14,826 nt of DNA from CAZXBB01 sp964638815 (GTDB lineage: Bacteria > Planctomycetota > Phycisphaerae > Phycisphaerales > SM1A02): assembly GCA_964638815.1 (NCBI GenBank), contig CAZXBB010000315.1, positions 1 through 14,826 on the forward strand, in the 5' to 3' direction. This document shows, piece by piece, positions 6,547 to 14,788 of the stretch; the first letter of the stretch is position 1, and every line of letters starts with the position of its first letter. Made by a program: the position numbers and the translations under genes. Under the pieces are notes generated by a model. It was not told the DNA's origin, did not search any database, and saw only the letters and a program-made list of their open reading frames with translations.

Positions 6547-8961
6547 ATGAGACCGATCATCGCCGTCGCGCTCGCGACCACCGCGCTGGCGGCCCGCCCC
6601 GCGGCAGGAGGAGACGACGGCATGCTGACGCCGGTGCCGTTCACGAACGTCCGGATCGTCGATGCCTTCTGGCGCCCGCGGCTCGAGACCAACCGGCGCG
6701 TCACCGTCCCCTACTGCCTCGAGAAGTGCGCCGAGACCGGGCGGCTCGACAACTTCGCGAAGGCCGGCGGGCTGATGGACGGCCCGCACGTCGGACACCG
6801 GTACAACGACTCGGACGTCTTCAAGGTGATCGAGGGTGCCGCGTACGCGCTGCGCGTGCAGCGTGACCCGGCGCTCGAGGCCCAGATCGACCGCCTGATC
6901 GACCACATCGCCGCCGCCCAGGAGCCCGACGGCTACCTCTATACGACCCGTACCATCGACCCGGCCCGCCCCGCCCCGGGCGCCGGCGAGGAACGGTGGT
7001 CGCAGCTCCGCGACAGCCACGAGCTCTACAACGTCGGACACATGTACGAAGCGGCGGTCGCGTACCACCAGGCGACCGGCAAACGCGTCCTCCTCGACGT
7101 CGCGCTGCGGAACGCCGACCTGGTCGATCGCGAGTTCGGACCCGACGCGCGGCACGATCCGCCCGGTCACCAGGAGATCGAGATCGGCCTCGTGAAGCTG
7201 TACCAGGTCACGGGGGAGCGCCGGTATCTCGATCTCGCGAAGTTCTTCATCGACCAGCGCGGCGACGCCCGCGGTCACGCTCTCTACGGCGAATACGCGC
7301 AGGACGCGGTTCCCGTCGTCCGGCAGGACGCCCCCGCCGGCCACGCCGTCCGCGCCATGTACCTCTACTGCGCGATGGCGGACGTCGCGAGAGAGACCGG
7401 CGACGCGGCGTACCGCGCCGCGCTCGACCGGATCTGGAGCGACATGGTGGGGACGAAGATGTACCTCACCGGCGGGATCGGCGCGCGACACAGCGGTGAG
7501 GCGTTCGGCGACGCCTTCGAGCTTCCCAACGCGAGCGCCTACAACGAGACCTGCGCCGCGGTCGGCAACGCGATGTGGAACCACCGCATGACGCTGCTCC
7601 ACGGCGACGCGCGCTATGCCGACGTCCTCGAGCGCGTGCTGTACAACGGGTTCCTCTCCGGCGTCTCGATGTCCGGTGACCGCTTCTTCTACCCGAACCC
7701 GCTCGCGAGCAACGGCACGCACGAGCGGAGTCCGTGGTTCAGTTGCTCGTGCTGCCCGGTGAACGTCGTCCGTTTCGTGCCGTCGATCGCCGGCTACGCG
7801 TACGCCCACGACGACGAGTCGATCGTCGTCAACCTCTTCGTCGCAGGCAGCGCGGACGTCGATCTGCCCCGCGAGCGGGTGACCGTCACCCAGCGGACGG
7901 ACTACCCCTGGGACGGACGCGTGACGATCACGGTCGATCCGCGGGGCCCGGGCGTCTTCGACGTACTCGTCCGGATCCCCGGCTGGGCCCGCGGCATTCC
8001 CGCCCCCGGCGGGCTGTACGAGTACCTGCCCGCGCCGTCGTCCACGCCCGGGTGGTCCGTGGCGTTGAACGGCGCGCCCGTCGTCGCACCCCCGCTCGAG
8101 AACGGCTACGTGCGTCTGCATCGCGCATGGCGGCCCGGCGACACGATCACGCTCGACCTCGACATGCCGGTGCGTCTGGTGCGCGCGGACGAGCGCGTCC
8201 GGGACGACCGCGGGCGCGTGGCCATCGAGCGCGGTCCGATCGTCTACTGCGTCGAGGGCGTCGATCACGACGGCCGCGTGCACGACCTCGTGCTCGCCGA
8301 CGAGCCCGCCCTCGCGATCGCGCCGCGCCCGCACATGCTCGGCGGCATCGTCGCGGTGACGGGGAAGGCCCTCGCGCTGCGCGCCGACGACGCCGCCGGA
8401 TCGCACCCGCGCGCCGAGCCCGTCACGCTCACCGCAATCCCCTACTACGCCTGGCAGCATCGCGGCCCCGGCGAGATGGCCGTGTGGATACCGACCGATC
8501 CCGCCCTCGCCCGCGTGACGCCGCCACCGACTGTCGCGAGCCGAGCGCGCGTCTCGGTGTCGCACTGCTGCGAAGGCGACTCGCCGCGCGCGGTCAACGA
8601 TCAGCTCGAGCCGGAGAATTCCGGCGACCACGCCGTCCCGCGCATGACCTGGTGGGATCACCGCGGCACGAGCGAATGGGCCCGCCTCGATTTCGCCGAG
8701 CCGGTCACGATCACGGGCACGGCGGTTTACTGGTTCGACGACACCGGGGCCGGGCAGTGCCGGCTGCCCGCGTCGTGCCGCCTGTCGTACCGCGACGGCG
8801 AGACGTGGAAGCCGGTCCGGACGGCCTCCGTCTTCCCGCTCATGAAGGACCGATTCTGCGAGGTCACCTTCGATCCGATCGTGACGACGGGGCTTCGTCT
8901 CGAGGTGAAGCTCCAGGAGGGGTACTCCGCGGGGATCCTCGAGTGGCGGGTCGACTCGTGA
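6547..8961 (+). CDS. GH127 beta-L-arabinofuranosidase-like enzyme (DUF1680)
   Basis: The product is 804 aa, exported: the N-terminus MRPIIAVALATTALAARPAAGG is a signal peptide with cleavage near 20. The GH127 catalytic part (about 27-640) has the (alpha/alpha)6-type landmarks DSHELYNVGHMYEAA (156-170), GEYAQDAVPV (248-257), and TGGIGARHSGEAF (308-320). By spacing with the characterised HypBA1 of Bifidobacterium longum (Glu322, Glu338, Cys340, Cys417, Cys418), Glu318 is the likely acid/base. Glu334, Cys336, Cys402 and Cys403 (in YNETC and SCSCCPVN) would form the zinc-thiolate site, with Cys402 as nucleophile. From about 667 to 804 there is an extra beta-rich domain (SHCCEGDSP, WWDHRGTSEWARLDF, VYWFDDTGAGQCRLP, GILEWRV) like F5/8-type or CBM32 modules, probably for carbohydrate binding. 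It starts 9 nt after ytfQ with GAGGAACG as ribosome binding site. Activity on another furanoside is possible. Confidence 0.92.
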   Translation: MRPIIAVALATTALAARPAAGGDDGMLTPVPFTNVRIVDAFWRPRLETNRRVTVPYCLEKCAETGRLDNFAKAGGLMDGPHVGHRYNDSDVFKVIEGAAYALRVQRDPALEAQIDRLIDHIAAAQEPDGYLYTTRTIDPARPAPGAGEERWSQLRDSHELYNVGHMYEAAVAYHQATGKRVLLDVALRNADLVDREFGPDARHDPPGHQEIEIGLVKLYQVTGERRYLDLAKFFIDQRGDARGHALYGEYAQDAVPVVRQDAPAGHAVRAMYLYCAMADVARETGDAAYRAALDRIWSDMVGTKMYLTGGIGARHSGEAFGDAFELPNASAYNETCAAVGNAMWNHRMTLLHGDARYADVLERVLYNGFLSGVSMSGDRFFYPNPLASNGTHERSPWFSCSCCPVNVVRFVPSIAGYAYAHDDESIVVNLFVAGSADVDLPRERVTVTQRTDYPWDGRVTITVDPRGPGVFDVLVRIPGWARGIPAPGGLYEYLPAPSSTPGWSVALNGAPVVAPPLENGYVRLHRAWRPGDTITLDLDMPVRLVRADERVRDDRGRVAIERGPIVYCVEGVDHDGRVHDLVLADEPALAIAPRPHMLGGIVAVTGKALALRADDAAGSHPRAEPVTLTAIPYYAWQHRGPGEMAVWIPTDPALARVTPPPTVASRARVSVSHCCEGDSPRAVNDQLEPENSGDHAVPRMTWWDHRGTSEWARLDFAEPVTITGTAVYWFDDTGAGQCRLPASCRLSYRDGETWKPVRTASVFPLMKDRFCEVTFDPIVTTGLRLEVKLQEGYSAGILEWRVDS

Positions 8962-11213
8962 CCGCGATGACGAGCACCCGTCGGGCGGACATACCGCCGA
9001 TGCAGCTCGTGCGACTCGTGATCGGCACGATCGCGTTCGCGGGCACGAGCGTCTGCGCCGGCGACCCGCCGCTCGCGACACGGTGGGCGCAAGCCGTTAC
9101 CGCGGACAACGTCCACCCCGAGTACCCGCGTCCGCAGCTCGTCCGCGACGCGTGGCTGAACCTCAACGGCCCTTGGGACTACGCCATCCGCCCGCGCGAC
9201 GCGGGCGCGCCCGATGCGTACGACGGCGCGATCCTGGTGCCGTTTCCGGTCGAGTCGACGCTGTCCGGCGTCGCGAAGCGCGTCGGGGCCGACGGGCAGC
9301 TCTGGTACCGGCGCACGTTTCACGTTCCGGACGACTGGCGGGGGCGACGCGTGATGCTCCACTTCGGCGCGGTGGACTGGATGGCGGCCGTGGAGGTCAA
9401 CGGACGACCGATCGGCGAGCACCGGGGCGGATACGACGCGTTCTCCTTCGACGTCACCGACGCCCTGCGCGCGAGCGGCGAGCAGGAGATCGTCGTTCGC
9501 GTGAGCGATCCGACCGACGCGGGCGCCCAGCCGCGCGGCAAGCAGGTGGCCGCGCCGCAGGGCATCTGGTACACGCCGACCACCGGCATCTGGCAGACGG
9601 TGTGGCTGGAGCCGGTGCCGTCCGCCCACGTCGCGTCGCTCCGCTTCGTCACGGACATCGCGCGGAACGAGCTGCGCGTCACCGCCGACGTCGCCGGGGC
9701 GCCGGCCGGAGCGACATGGTGGGTCGAGGTCCTCGACGACGCGGAACCGGTCGGCGCGGCCCGCGGCGCCGTCGGCACGCCGCTGACCGTCCCGATACCG
9801 GACGCGAAGCGCTGGTCGCCCGGCTCGCCCTTTCTCTACGACCTCCGGGCCGGCGTGACCGGCGGCGACGCGGTGCGCAGCTACTTCGGCATGCGCGAGA
9901 TCCGCCTCGGCAGCGACGAGGACGGGCACGTGCGTCTCCTTCTCAACGGCGCGCCGCTCTTCCAGTACGGCCCGCTCGACCAGGGCTTCTGGCCCGACGG
10001 ACTCTCCACCGCGCCCAGCGACGAGGCCCTGCGTTTCGACCTCGAGGTGACGCGACGCCTCGGGTTCAACATGGTGCGCAAGCACGTCAAGATCGAGCCC
10101 GCCCGCTGGTACCACTGGTGCGACCGGCTCGGTCTGCTCGTCTGGCAGGACATGCCGAGCGGCGACCGGTCCATCGGCCCGAACGATCCCGACGTCGAGC
10201 GCGACCCGGAGTCGGCGCGGCAGTTCGAGCACGAGCTCGGCCGGATGATCGACGGGCTCGCCAACCATCCGTGCATCGTCATGTGGGTTCCGTTCAACGA
10301 GGGATGGGGCCAGTTCGACACCGCGCGTGTGGCCGCGTGGATCCGGCGGCGCGATCCGACGTGGCTGGTCAACAGCGCGAGCGGCTGGACCGACCGCGGT
10401 GTCGGGGACGTTCACGACGTGCACCGCTACCCCGGCCCCGGCATGCCCGCGCCCGATGGCGAGCGCGCCGCCGTGCTCGGCGAGTTCGGCGGCCTCGGGA
10501 TGCCCGTCGAGGGCCACCTGTGGCAGAGCGATCGCAACTGGGGCTACCGGTCGTACCGCGACCGCGCCGGGCTCACCGATGCGTACATCGACCTGGTCGG
10601 CCAGCTCCGGTTTCTCATCGGGCGCGGCCTCGCGGCCGCCGTCTACACGCAGACCACCGACGTCGAGACCGAGGTGAACGGCCTCCTGACGTACGATCGC
10701 GCCGTCCTGAAGATGGACGAGCCGCGTCTCGTCGCCGCTCACCGGCGTCTCTACGGACCGCCGCCGCGCGTGCACACGATCATGCCAACGTCGCGGGACG
10801 ACGCGCAGCGCTGGCGCTGGACGACTACCGCGCCGCCCGCGGGATGGACGGACGCCGCGTTCGACGACGCGCACTGGCGCGACGCGCCCGGCGGGTTCGG
10901 CACCGCGGGCACGCCCGGGGCCGTCGTCGGCACGACCTGGGACGGGCGCGACATCTGGATCCGCCGCGCGTTCGACGTCGCGACGCCGACGCGCATCTCG
11001 CACCTGCTCATTCACCACGACGAGGACGCCGAGGTCTTCCTCGACGGCCGCCCGATCGCCGCGCTGAAGGGCTACGTCACCGACTACACGCTCGTTCCTC
11101 TCGACGCGCCGGCGACGCTTCCCGCCGGCCGCCACGTCATCGCCGTCCACTGCCGGCAGACCGGCGGCGGGCAGTACATCGATGCCGGGCTCGTCGAAGT
11201 CGTGGATCCGTGA
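8958..11213 (+). CDS. Glycoside hydrolase family 2 enzyme, exported
   Basis: The product is 751 aa from the GTG at 8958, which overlaps the GH127 stop by 4 bp. ATG codons at 8967 and 9000 are alternatives; the last opens MQLVRLVIGTIAFAGTSVCAG, a clean signal peptide. Numbering here uses 8958. Domains in order: N-terminal GH2 sugar-binding jelly roll (about 45-220, with LNLNGPWDYAI and AAPQGIWYTPTTGIWQTVW), an Ig-like domain (about 225-325), and the TIM barrel (about 330-600). The barrel has LGFNMVRKH, LVWQDMP, the acid/base Glu448 in VPFNEGWGQ and the nucleophile Glu509 in GEFGG. A C-terminal beta-sandwich of about 140 residues (WRWTTTAP to the end) resembles a galactose-binding-like fold. 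GH2 covers beta-galactosidases, beta-mannosidases, beta-glucuronidases and some furanosidases, so the sequence does not settle specificity. Its position inside a furanose-uptake operon suggests it works on the same polymer as GH127. Confidence 0.9.
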   Translation: MTAMTSTRRADIPPMQLVRLVIGTIAFAGTSVCAGDPPLATRWAQAVTADNVHPEYPRPQLVRDAWLNLNGPWDYAIRPRDAGAPDAYDGAILVPFPVESTLSGVAKRVGADGQLWYRRTFHVPDDWRGRRVMLHFGAVDWMAAVEVNGRPIGEHRGGYDAFSFDVTDALRASGEQEIVVRVSDPTDAGAQPRGKQVAAPQGIWYTPTTGIWQTVWLEPVPSAHVASLRFVTDIARNELRVTADVAGAPAGATWWVEVLDDAEPVGAARGAVGTPLTVPIPDAKRWSPGSPFLYDLRAGVTGGDAVRSYFGMREIRLGSDEDGHVRLLLNGAPLFQYGPLDQGFWPDGLSTAPSDEALRFDLEVTRRLGFNMVRKHVKIEPARWYHWCDRLGLLVWQDMPSGDRSIGPNDPDVERDPESARQFEHELGRMIDGLANHPCIVMWVPFNEGWGQFDTARVAAWIRRRDPTWLVNSASGWTDRGVGDVHDVHRYPGPGMPAPDGERAAVLGEFGGLGMPVEGHLWQSDRNWGYRSYRDRAGLTDAYIDLVGQLRFLIGRGLAAAVYTQTTDVETEVNGLLTYDRAVLKMDEPRLVAAHRRLYGPPPRVHTIMPTSRDDAQRWRWTTTAPPAGWTDAAFDDAHWRDAPGGFGTAGTPGAVVGTTWDGRDIWIRRAFDVATPTRISHLLIHHDEDAEVFLDGRPIAALKGYVTDYTLVPLDAPATLPAGRHVIAVHCRQTGGGQYIDAGLVEVVDP

Positions 11214-12756
11214 GGGCGCCGCCATCGCCGAGCCGACGCCAGAGAACCCGACCACGCCCCTGCTGCGGATGGAGGGGATCGGCAAGTCGTTCCCCGGCGT
11301 GCGCGCGCTCGACGACGTCGGCTTCGATCTGCACGGCGGCGAGGTCCACGCGCTCGTGGGCGAGAACGGGGCGGGCAAGTCGACGCTGATCAGGGTGCTC
11401 ACCGGCGCCCATCGCGCCGACGCGGGACGGATCCTTCTCGACGGCGCGCCCGTGCGCCCGAGGTCGCCCGCCGACGCGGCGGCACTCGGCATCCGCACCG
11501 TGTACCAGGAGATCGACCTCCTCCCGGAGCTCTCGGTGGCCGAGAACCTCTTCGTCGGTCGCCAGCCGGTCCGCTTCGGTTGCATCGACTGGCGGCAGAT
11601 GCGGCGCCGCGCCCGCGACGCGATGCGCCGGCTCGGCTCCGACCTCGACGTGTCGCGCCGGCTCGCGAGCTGCCCGATCGCCGTGCGCCAGATGGTCGCG
11701 ATCGCCCGCGCGCTCGACGGCCGCGCCCGGGTCCTCGTTCTCGACGAGCCGACGTCGAGCCTCGACCGCGAGGAGGTGGAGCGGCTGTTCGGCCTGATCC
11801 GCCGGCTCAGCGCCGACGGGCTCGGCGTCGTCTTCATCACGCACTTCATCGACCAGGTGTTCCGAATCGCCGATCGCGTCACGATCCTGCGCAACGGGCG
11901 CCGCGTGGCGACGCACGCCACGCCCGAGCTCTCGCGTCTCGAGCTCGTCGCGCAGATGATCGGCCGGACGCCGGAGGACGGCGCGCCCCACGCCGCATCG
12001 GGTCCGTCGCCGTCGGCCGAGGCCCCCCCGTTGCTCGAGACGCGCGGTCTCGCGAGCCGCCGGCTCCGCGCCCCGATCGATCTCGCGATTCGCCGCGGCG
12101 AGCTCGTCGGCGTCGCGGGCCTCCTCGGCTCCGGACGCACCGCCCTCGCCCGCCTGCTCGCCGGTCTCGACCGCGCCGACGCCGGCACGGTGCGCATCGA
12201 CGGCGCGCCCGCGACGCTCTCGTCACCGCGCCGCGCGATCGCCCGCGGCGTCGCGCTCGTGCCGGAGGACCGCCGCGGCCAGGGGCTCGTCCCCGACCTC
12301 TCCGTGCGCGACAACATCATCCTCGCGCTCCAGGCGAAACGCGGCTGGCTCCGCCCGCTGCCGCGGCGGCGGCGCCGGGAGATCGCCGATCACTTCATCG
12401 CGGCGCTTGCGATCGACGCCGTCGGCGCGGCGCGGCCGGTGCGGCTCCTCAGCGGCGGCAACCAGCAGAAGACGATCATCGCGCGGTGGCTCGCGACGGA
12501 ACCGTCGGTGCTCATCCTCGACGAGCCCACCCGCGGGATCGACGTCGGCGCGAAGGCGGAGATCCGCCGCCTGATCGCGGCGCTTCGTGAACGCGGCGTC
12601 GCGATCCTGTTCATCTCCTCCGAGATCGAGGAGCTGGTGCATCTCTGCGGCCGTGTGCTCGTGATGCGCGACGGCCGGATGACCTGCGAGCTCGCCTGTG
12701 ACGACGTGTCGGAGGCGGCGATCATGCGCGCGATCGCCGGGGAGTGTCGCCCATGA
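11182..12756 (+). CDS. ytfR: YtfR-like sugar ABC transporter double ATPase
   Basis: The product is 524 aa with two fused nucleotide-binding domains, as in RbsA, AraG, MglA and YtfR. NBD1 has Walker A GENGAGKST (60-68) and Walker B VLVLDEPTSSLD with Asp188-Glu189; its signature region is weak (ASCPIAVRQMVAIARAL instead of LSGGQ). NBD2 has a Walker A without lysine (GLLGSGRTAL, 313-322), usual for this family, but an intact signature LSGGNQQK (423-430) followed by LILDEPTRGIDVGAK. One ATP site should thus pair NBD1 Walker A with the NBD2 signature. The ATG at 11182 overlaps the GH2 gene by 32 bp. The next in-frame ATG (11269) would remove the first strand of NBD1, so the earlier start is kept despite a weak ribosome binding site. 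It energises import through the two permeases encoded next. Confidence 0.93.
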   Translation: MPGSSKSWIREGAAIAEPTPENPTTPLLRMEGIGKSFPGVRALDDVGFDLHGGEVHALVGENGAGKSTLIRVLTGAHRADAGRILLDGAPVRPRSPADAAALGIRTVYQEIDLLPELSVAENLFVGRQPVRFGCIDWRQMRRRARDAMRRLGSDLDVSRRLASCPIAVRQMVAIARALDGRARVLVLDEPTSSLDREEVERLFGLIRRLSADGLGVVFITHFIDQVFRIADRVTILRNGRRVATHATPELSRLELVAQMIGRTPEDGAPHAASGPSPSAEAPPLLETRGLASRRLRAPIDLAIRRGELVGVAGLLGSGRTALARLLAGLDRADAGTVRIDGAPATLSSPRRAIARGVALVPEDRRGQGLVPDLSVRDNIILALQAKRGWLRPLPRRRRREIADHFIAALAIDAVGAARPVRLLSGGNQQKTIIARWLATEPSVLILDEPTRGIDVGAKAEIRRLIAALRERGVAILFISSEIEELVHLCGRVLVMRDGRMTCELACDDVSEAAIMRAIAGECRP

Positions 12757-13796
12757 CGGCGCGGTCGCCCGCTTCCCCGCGCTGGTCGCGATCGCCGCGT
12801 ATCGCGTGGTCGCTCGCGGCGCTCGCGGCGCTATTGGTCTTCAACCTCCTCTTCACGCCGGGCTTCTTCGACCTGCGCGTTCACGACGGGCGGCTCTACG
12901 GCAGCCTGGTGGACATCCTCGACCGGGCCGCGCCCCTCGTCCTCGTGGCGGTGGGCATGACCCTCGTCATCGCGACCGCGGGCATCGACCTCTCCGTGGG
13001 CGCCGTGATGGCGATCGCCGGCGCGATCGCGGTCTGTCTGCTCGAGCGCTCCGCGGGCACGCCGCTCGCCGGCGTGAGCGTCGGCGACGGCTTCGCCCTT
13101 GCCGCCACCGCCGCCATCGTCGCGGCGGCGCTCGCGGGCGCGGGCAACGGGCTGCTGATCCGCGGGCCCGGCATCCAGCCGATCGTCGCCACGCTTGTGC
13201 TCATGGTCGCCGGACGCGGCGTCGCGCAGCTTCTGACCGGCGGGCAGATCGTCACGACGACGAACGACGCGCTTGCGTTCGTCGGCAACGGGGCGCTCCT
13301 TGGCCTGCCCGTCCCCGCCTGGATCGCCGCCGCCGCGACGGCGGCCGTCGCGCTGCTCGCGCGGGCCACTGCGCTCGGCCTGTTCCTCGAGGCCATCGGC
13401 GGCAACCCGGTGGCGAGCCGGCTGTCCGGCGTGCCGGCGCTGCGCGTGACGGTCGTCGTCTACGCGCTCTGCGCCGCGCTCGCCGGCGTGGCGGGCGTCG
13501 TCGTCGTCGCCGACATCGGCGCGGCGGACGTCAACAACATCGGGCTGTACATCGAGCTCGACGCGATCCTCGCCGTCGTCATCGGCGGAACGGCGCTCAC
13601 CGGCGGGCGCTTCTCGCTCCTGGGATCGGTCGTCGGCGCGCTGCTGATCCAGAGCCTGACGACGACGATCCTGAGCCGCGGCGTCGCCGTGGAATGGACG
13701 CTGGTCGTCAAGGCGGCGGTCGTCATCGGCGTGTGCCTGCTCCAATCGTCGCGATTCCGCGCCACGCTGCGCCGGTTCGGAAGGATCCCCTCGTGA
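12753..13796 (+). CDS. ytfT: YtfT-like sugar ABC transporter permease
   Basis: The product is 347 aa, an inner-membrane permease of the RbsC/BPD_transp_2 type. A cytoplasmic N-tail (about 1-16) leads to TM1 (about 17-34). The family motif VGMTLVIATAGIDLSVGAVMA lies around 67-87, with GIDLSVG at 77-83. Several further hydrophobic helices follow, including the late AILAVVIGGTALTGGRFSLLGSVVGALL-type segment (given by its ends, about residues 273-300), also a family hallmark. The ATG at 12753 overlaps the ytfR stop by 4 bp (ATGA) and has GGGGAG at 12739-12744 about 8 nt upstream. A GTG at 12744 overlaps that binding site and is rejected. It likely pairs with the next permease as a heterodimer, as proposed for E. 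coli YtfT and YjfF. Confidence 0.92.
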   Translation: MTARSPASPRWSRSPRIAWSLAALAALLVFNLLFTPGFFDLRVHDGRLYGSLVDILDRAAPLVLVAVGMTLVIATAGIDLSVGAVMAIAGAIAVCLLERSAGTPLAGVSVGDGFALAATAAIVAAALAGAGNGLLIRGPGIQPIVATLVLMVAGRGVAQLLTGGQIVTTTNDALAFVGNGALLGLPVPAWIAAAATAAVALLARATALGLFLEAIGGNPVASRLSGVPALRVTVVVYALCAALAGVAGVVVVADIGAADVNNIGLYIELDAILAVVIGGTALTGGRFSLLGSVVGALLIQSLTTTILSRGVAVEWTLVVKAAVVIGVCLLQSSRFRATLRRFGRIPS

Positions 13797-14788
13797 TCGC
13801 CGCGTGGCTGCGTCAGCACGGCCTCCTGCTCGCGACCGGCATGGTCTTCGCGGCACTCTACCTCGCGGCCGGACTCCGCTACGACGGCTTCCTCTCGTGG
13901 CGGGTCTTCGTCGGCCTGTTCGCCGACAACGCGTTCCTGGGCATCGCCGCGATCGGCATGACCTTCGTCATCATCTCCGGGGGCATCGATCTCTCCGTCG
14001 GCGCCGTGATCGGCTGCGCGAGCATCATGCTGGCGACGCTCGTCGAGCAGTGCCACTGGCATCCGGTCGCGGCGACCGTCGTCGTGCTCGCGTTCGGAAC
14101 GGCGCTCGGGGCGTCGATGGGCGGGCTGATCCACGCGTTCGCGCTGCCGCCGTTCATCGTCACCCTCGCCGGGATGTTCCTCGCCCGCGGCGCCGGCTTC
14201 GTCGTGAACCTCGAGGCCGTCCCGATCCGGCACGGCTTCGTCACCCGTCTCCACGATCTTCCCGCCGCGGCGGCCCGGGCGATCGGACTCCCCGAGACCG
14301 CCGCGATCGGAGCACCGACGTACGTGCCGTTTCTCCTCGTCACGCTGCTGGCAATCGCGATCCTGCGATGGACGAGGTTCGGCCGCAACGTGTTCGCGGT
14401 CGGCGGCAGCGCCGAGACCGCGCGGCTGATGGGGCTGCCCGTGGGAAGCACGGTCGTCCGCGTCTACGCGACGAGCGGCTTCTGCTCGGCGCTCGCCGGC
14501 ATCGTCTACGCGCTTTACACGTTTTCCGGCAACCCCGCCGCGGGGACCATGCTCGAGCTCGACGCGATCGCCGCCGTGGTCATCGGCGGAACGCTGCTCA
14601 CCGGCGGCGTCGGCACGGTCGCGGGCACGGTGCTCGGCGTCCTCATCCTCGGCGTGATCCAGACCGCGATCGTCTTCGACGGACGCCTCAGCTCCTGGTG
14701 GACGCGCATCGCGATCGGCGTCCTGCTGCTCGCGTTCCTCTCGCTCCAGCGGCTCCTCCACCGCGGTCTCGGCGGCGACCCGTCGTGA
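13793..14788 (+). CDS. yjfF: YjfF-like sugar ABC transporter permease
   Basis: The product is 331 aa, the same length as E. coli YjfF as I remember it. It is the second RbsC-type permease. TM1 covers about 9-27, and IGMTFVIISGGIDLSVGAVIG is at about 54-74 with GGIDLSVG at 63-70. A long central hydrophobic core follows, and a late TLLTGGVGTVAGTVLGVLILG-like segment near 281-300 carries the typical TGG loop. The GTG at 13793 overlaps the ytfT stop (GTGA), and AAGGAT at 13781-13786 lies 6 nt upstream as ribosome binding site. The same frame is open far upstream through ytfT, but that is a shadow. Two different permeases next to a YtfR-type ATPase and a YtfQ-type receptor are what distinguish the Ytf system from ribose or arabinose importers, which use a single permease. 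Confidence 0.92.
   Translation: MIAAWLRQHGLLLATGMVFAALYLAAGLRYDGFLSWRVFVGLFADNAFLGIAAIGMTFVIISGGIDLSVGAVIGCASIMLATLVEQCHWHPVAATVVVLAFGTALGASMGGLIHAFALPPFIVTLAGMFLARGAGFVVNLEAVPIRHGFVTRLHDLPAAAARAIGLPETAAIGAPTYVPFLLVTLLAIAILRWTRFGRNVFAVGGSAETARLMGLPVGSTVVRVYATSGFCSALAGIVYALYTFSGNPAAGTMLELDAIAAVVIGGTLLTGGVGTVAGTVLGVLILGVIQTAIVFDGRLSSWWTRIAIGVLLLAFLSLQRLLHRGLGGDPS

Noticed and set aside
7734..8957. Upstream extension of the GH2 frame through the GH127 gene
   Set aside because: The frame is open but Arg/Pro-rich and overlaps a well-supported catalytic domain in another frame. The GH2 protein proper starts at a signal peptide after 8958.
3487..9081. Minus-strand open frame of 1864 codons
   Set aside because: It lies antisense to SulP, ytfQ and GH127, which all have clear family motifs. 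Its translation is dominated by Arg, Gly, Asp and Val without recognisable domains, as expected from the rarity of stop codons in GC-rich DNA.
8727..12320. Minus-strand open frame of 1197 codons
   Set aside because: It is antisense to the GH2 and ytfR genes and shows the same low-complexity Arg-rich composition; no motif supports it.
12698..13792. Upstream extension of the yjfF frame through ytfT
   Set aside because: It is a shadow of ytfT. Homology, length (331 aa) and the AAGGAT ribosome binding site place the start at 13793.
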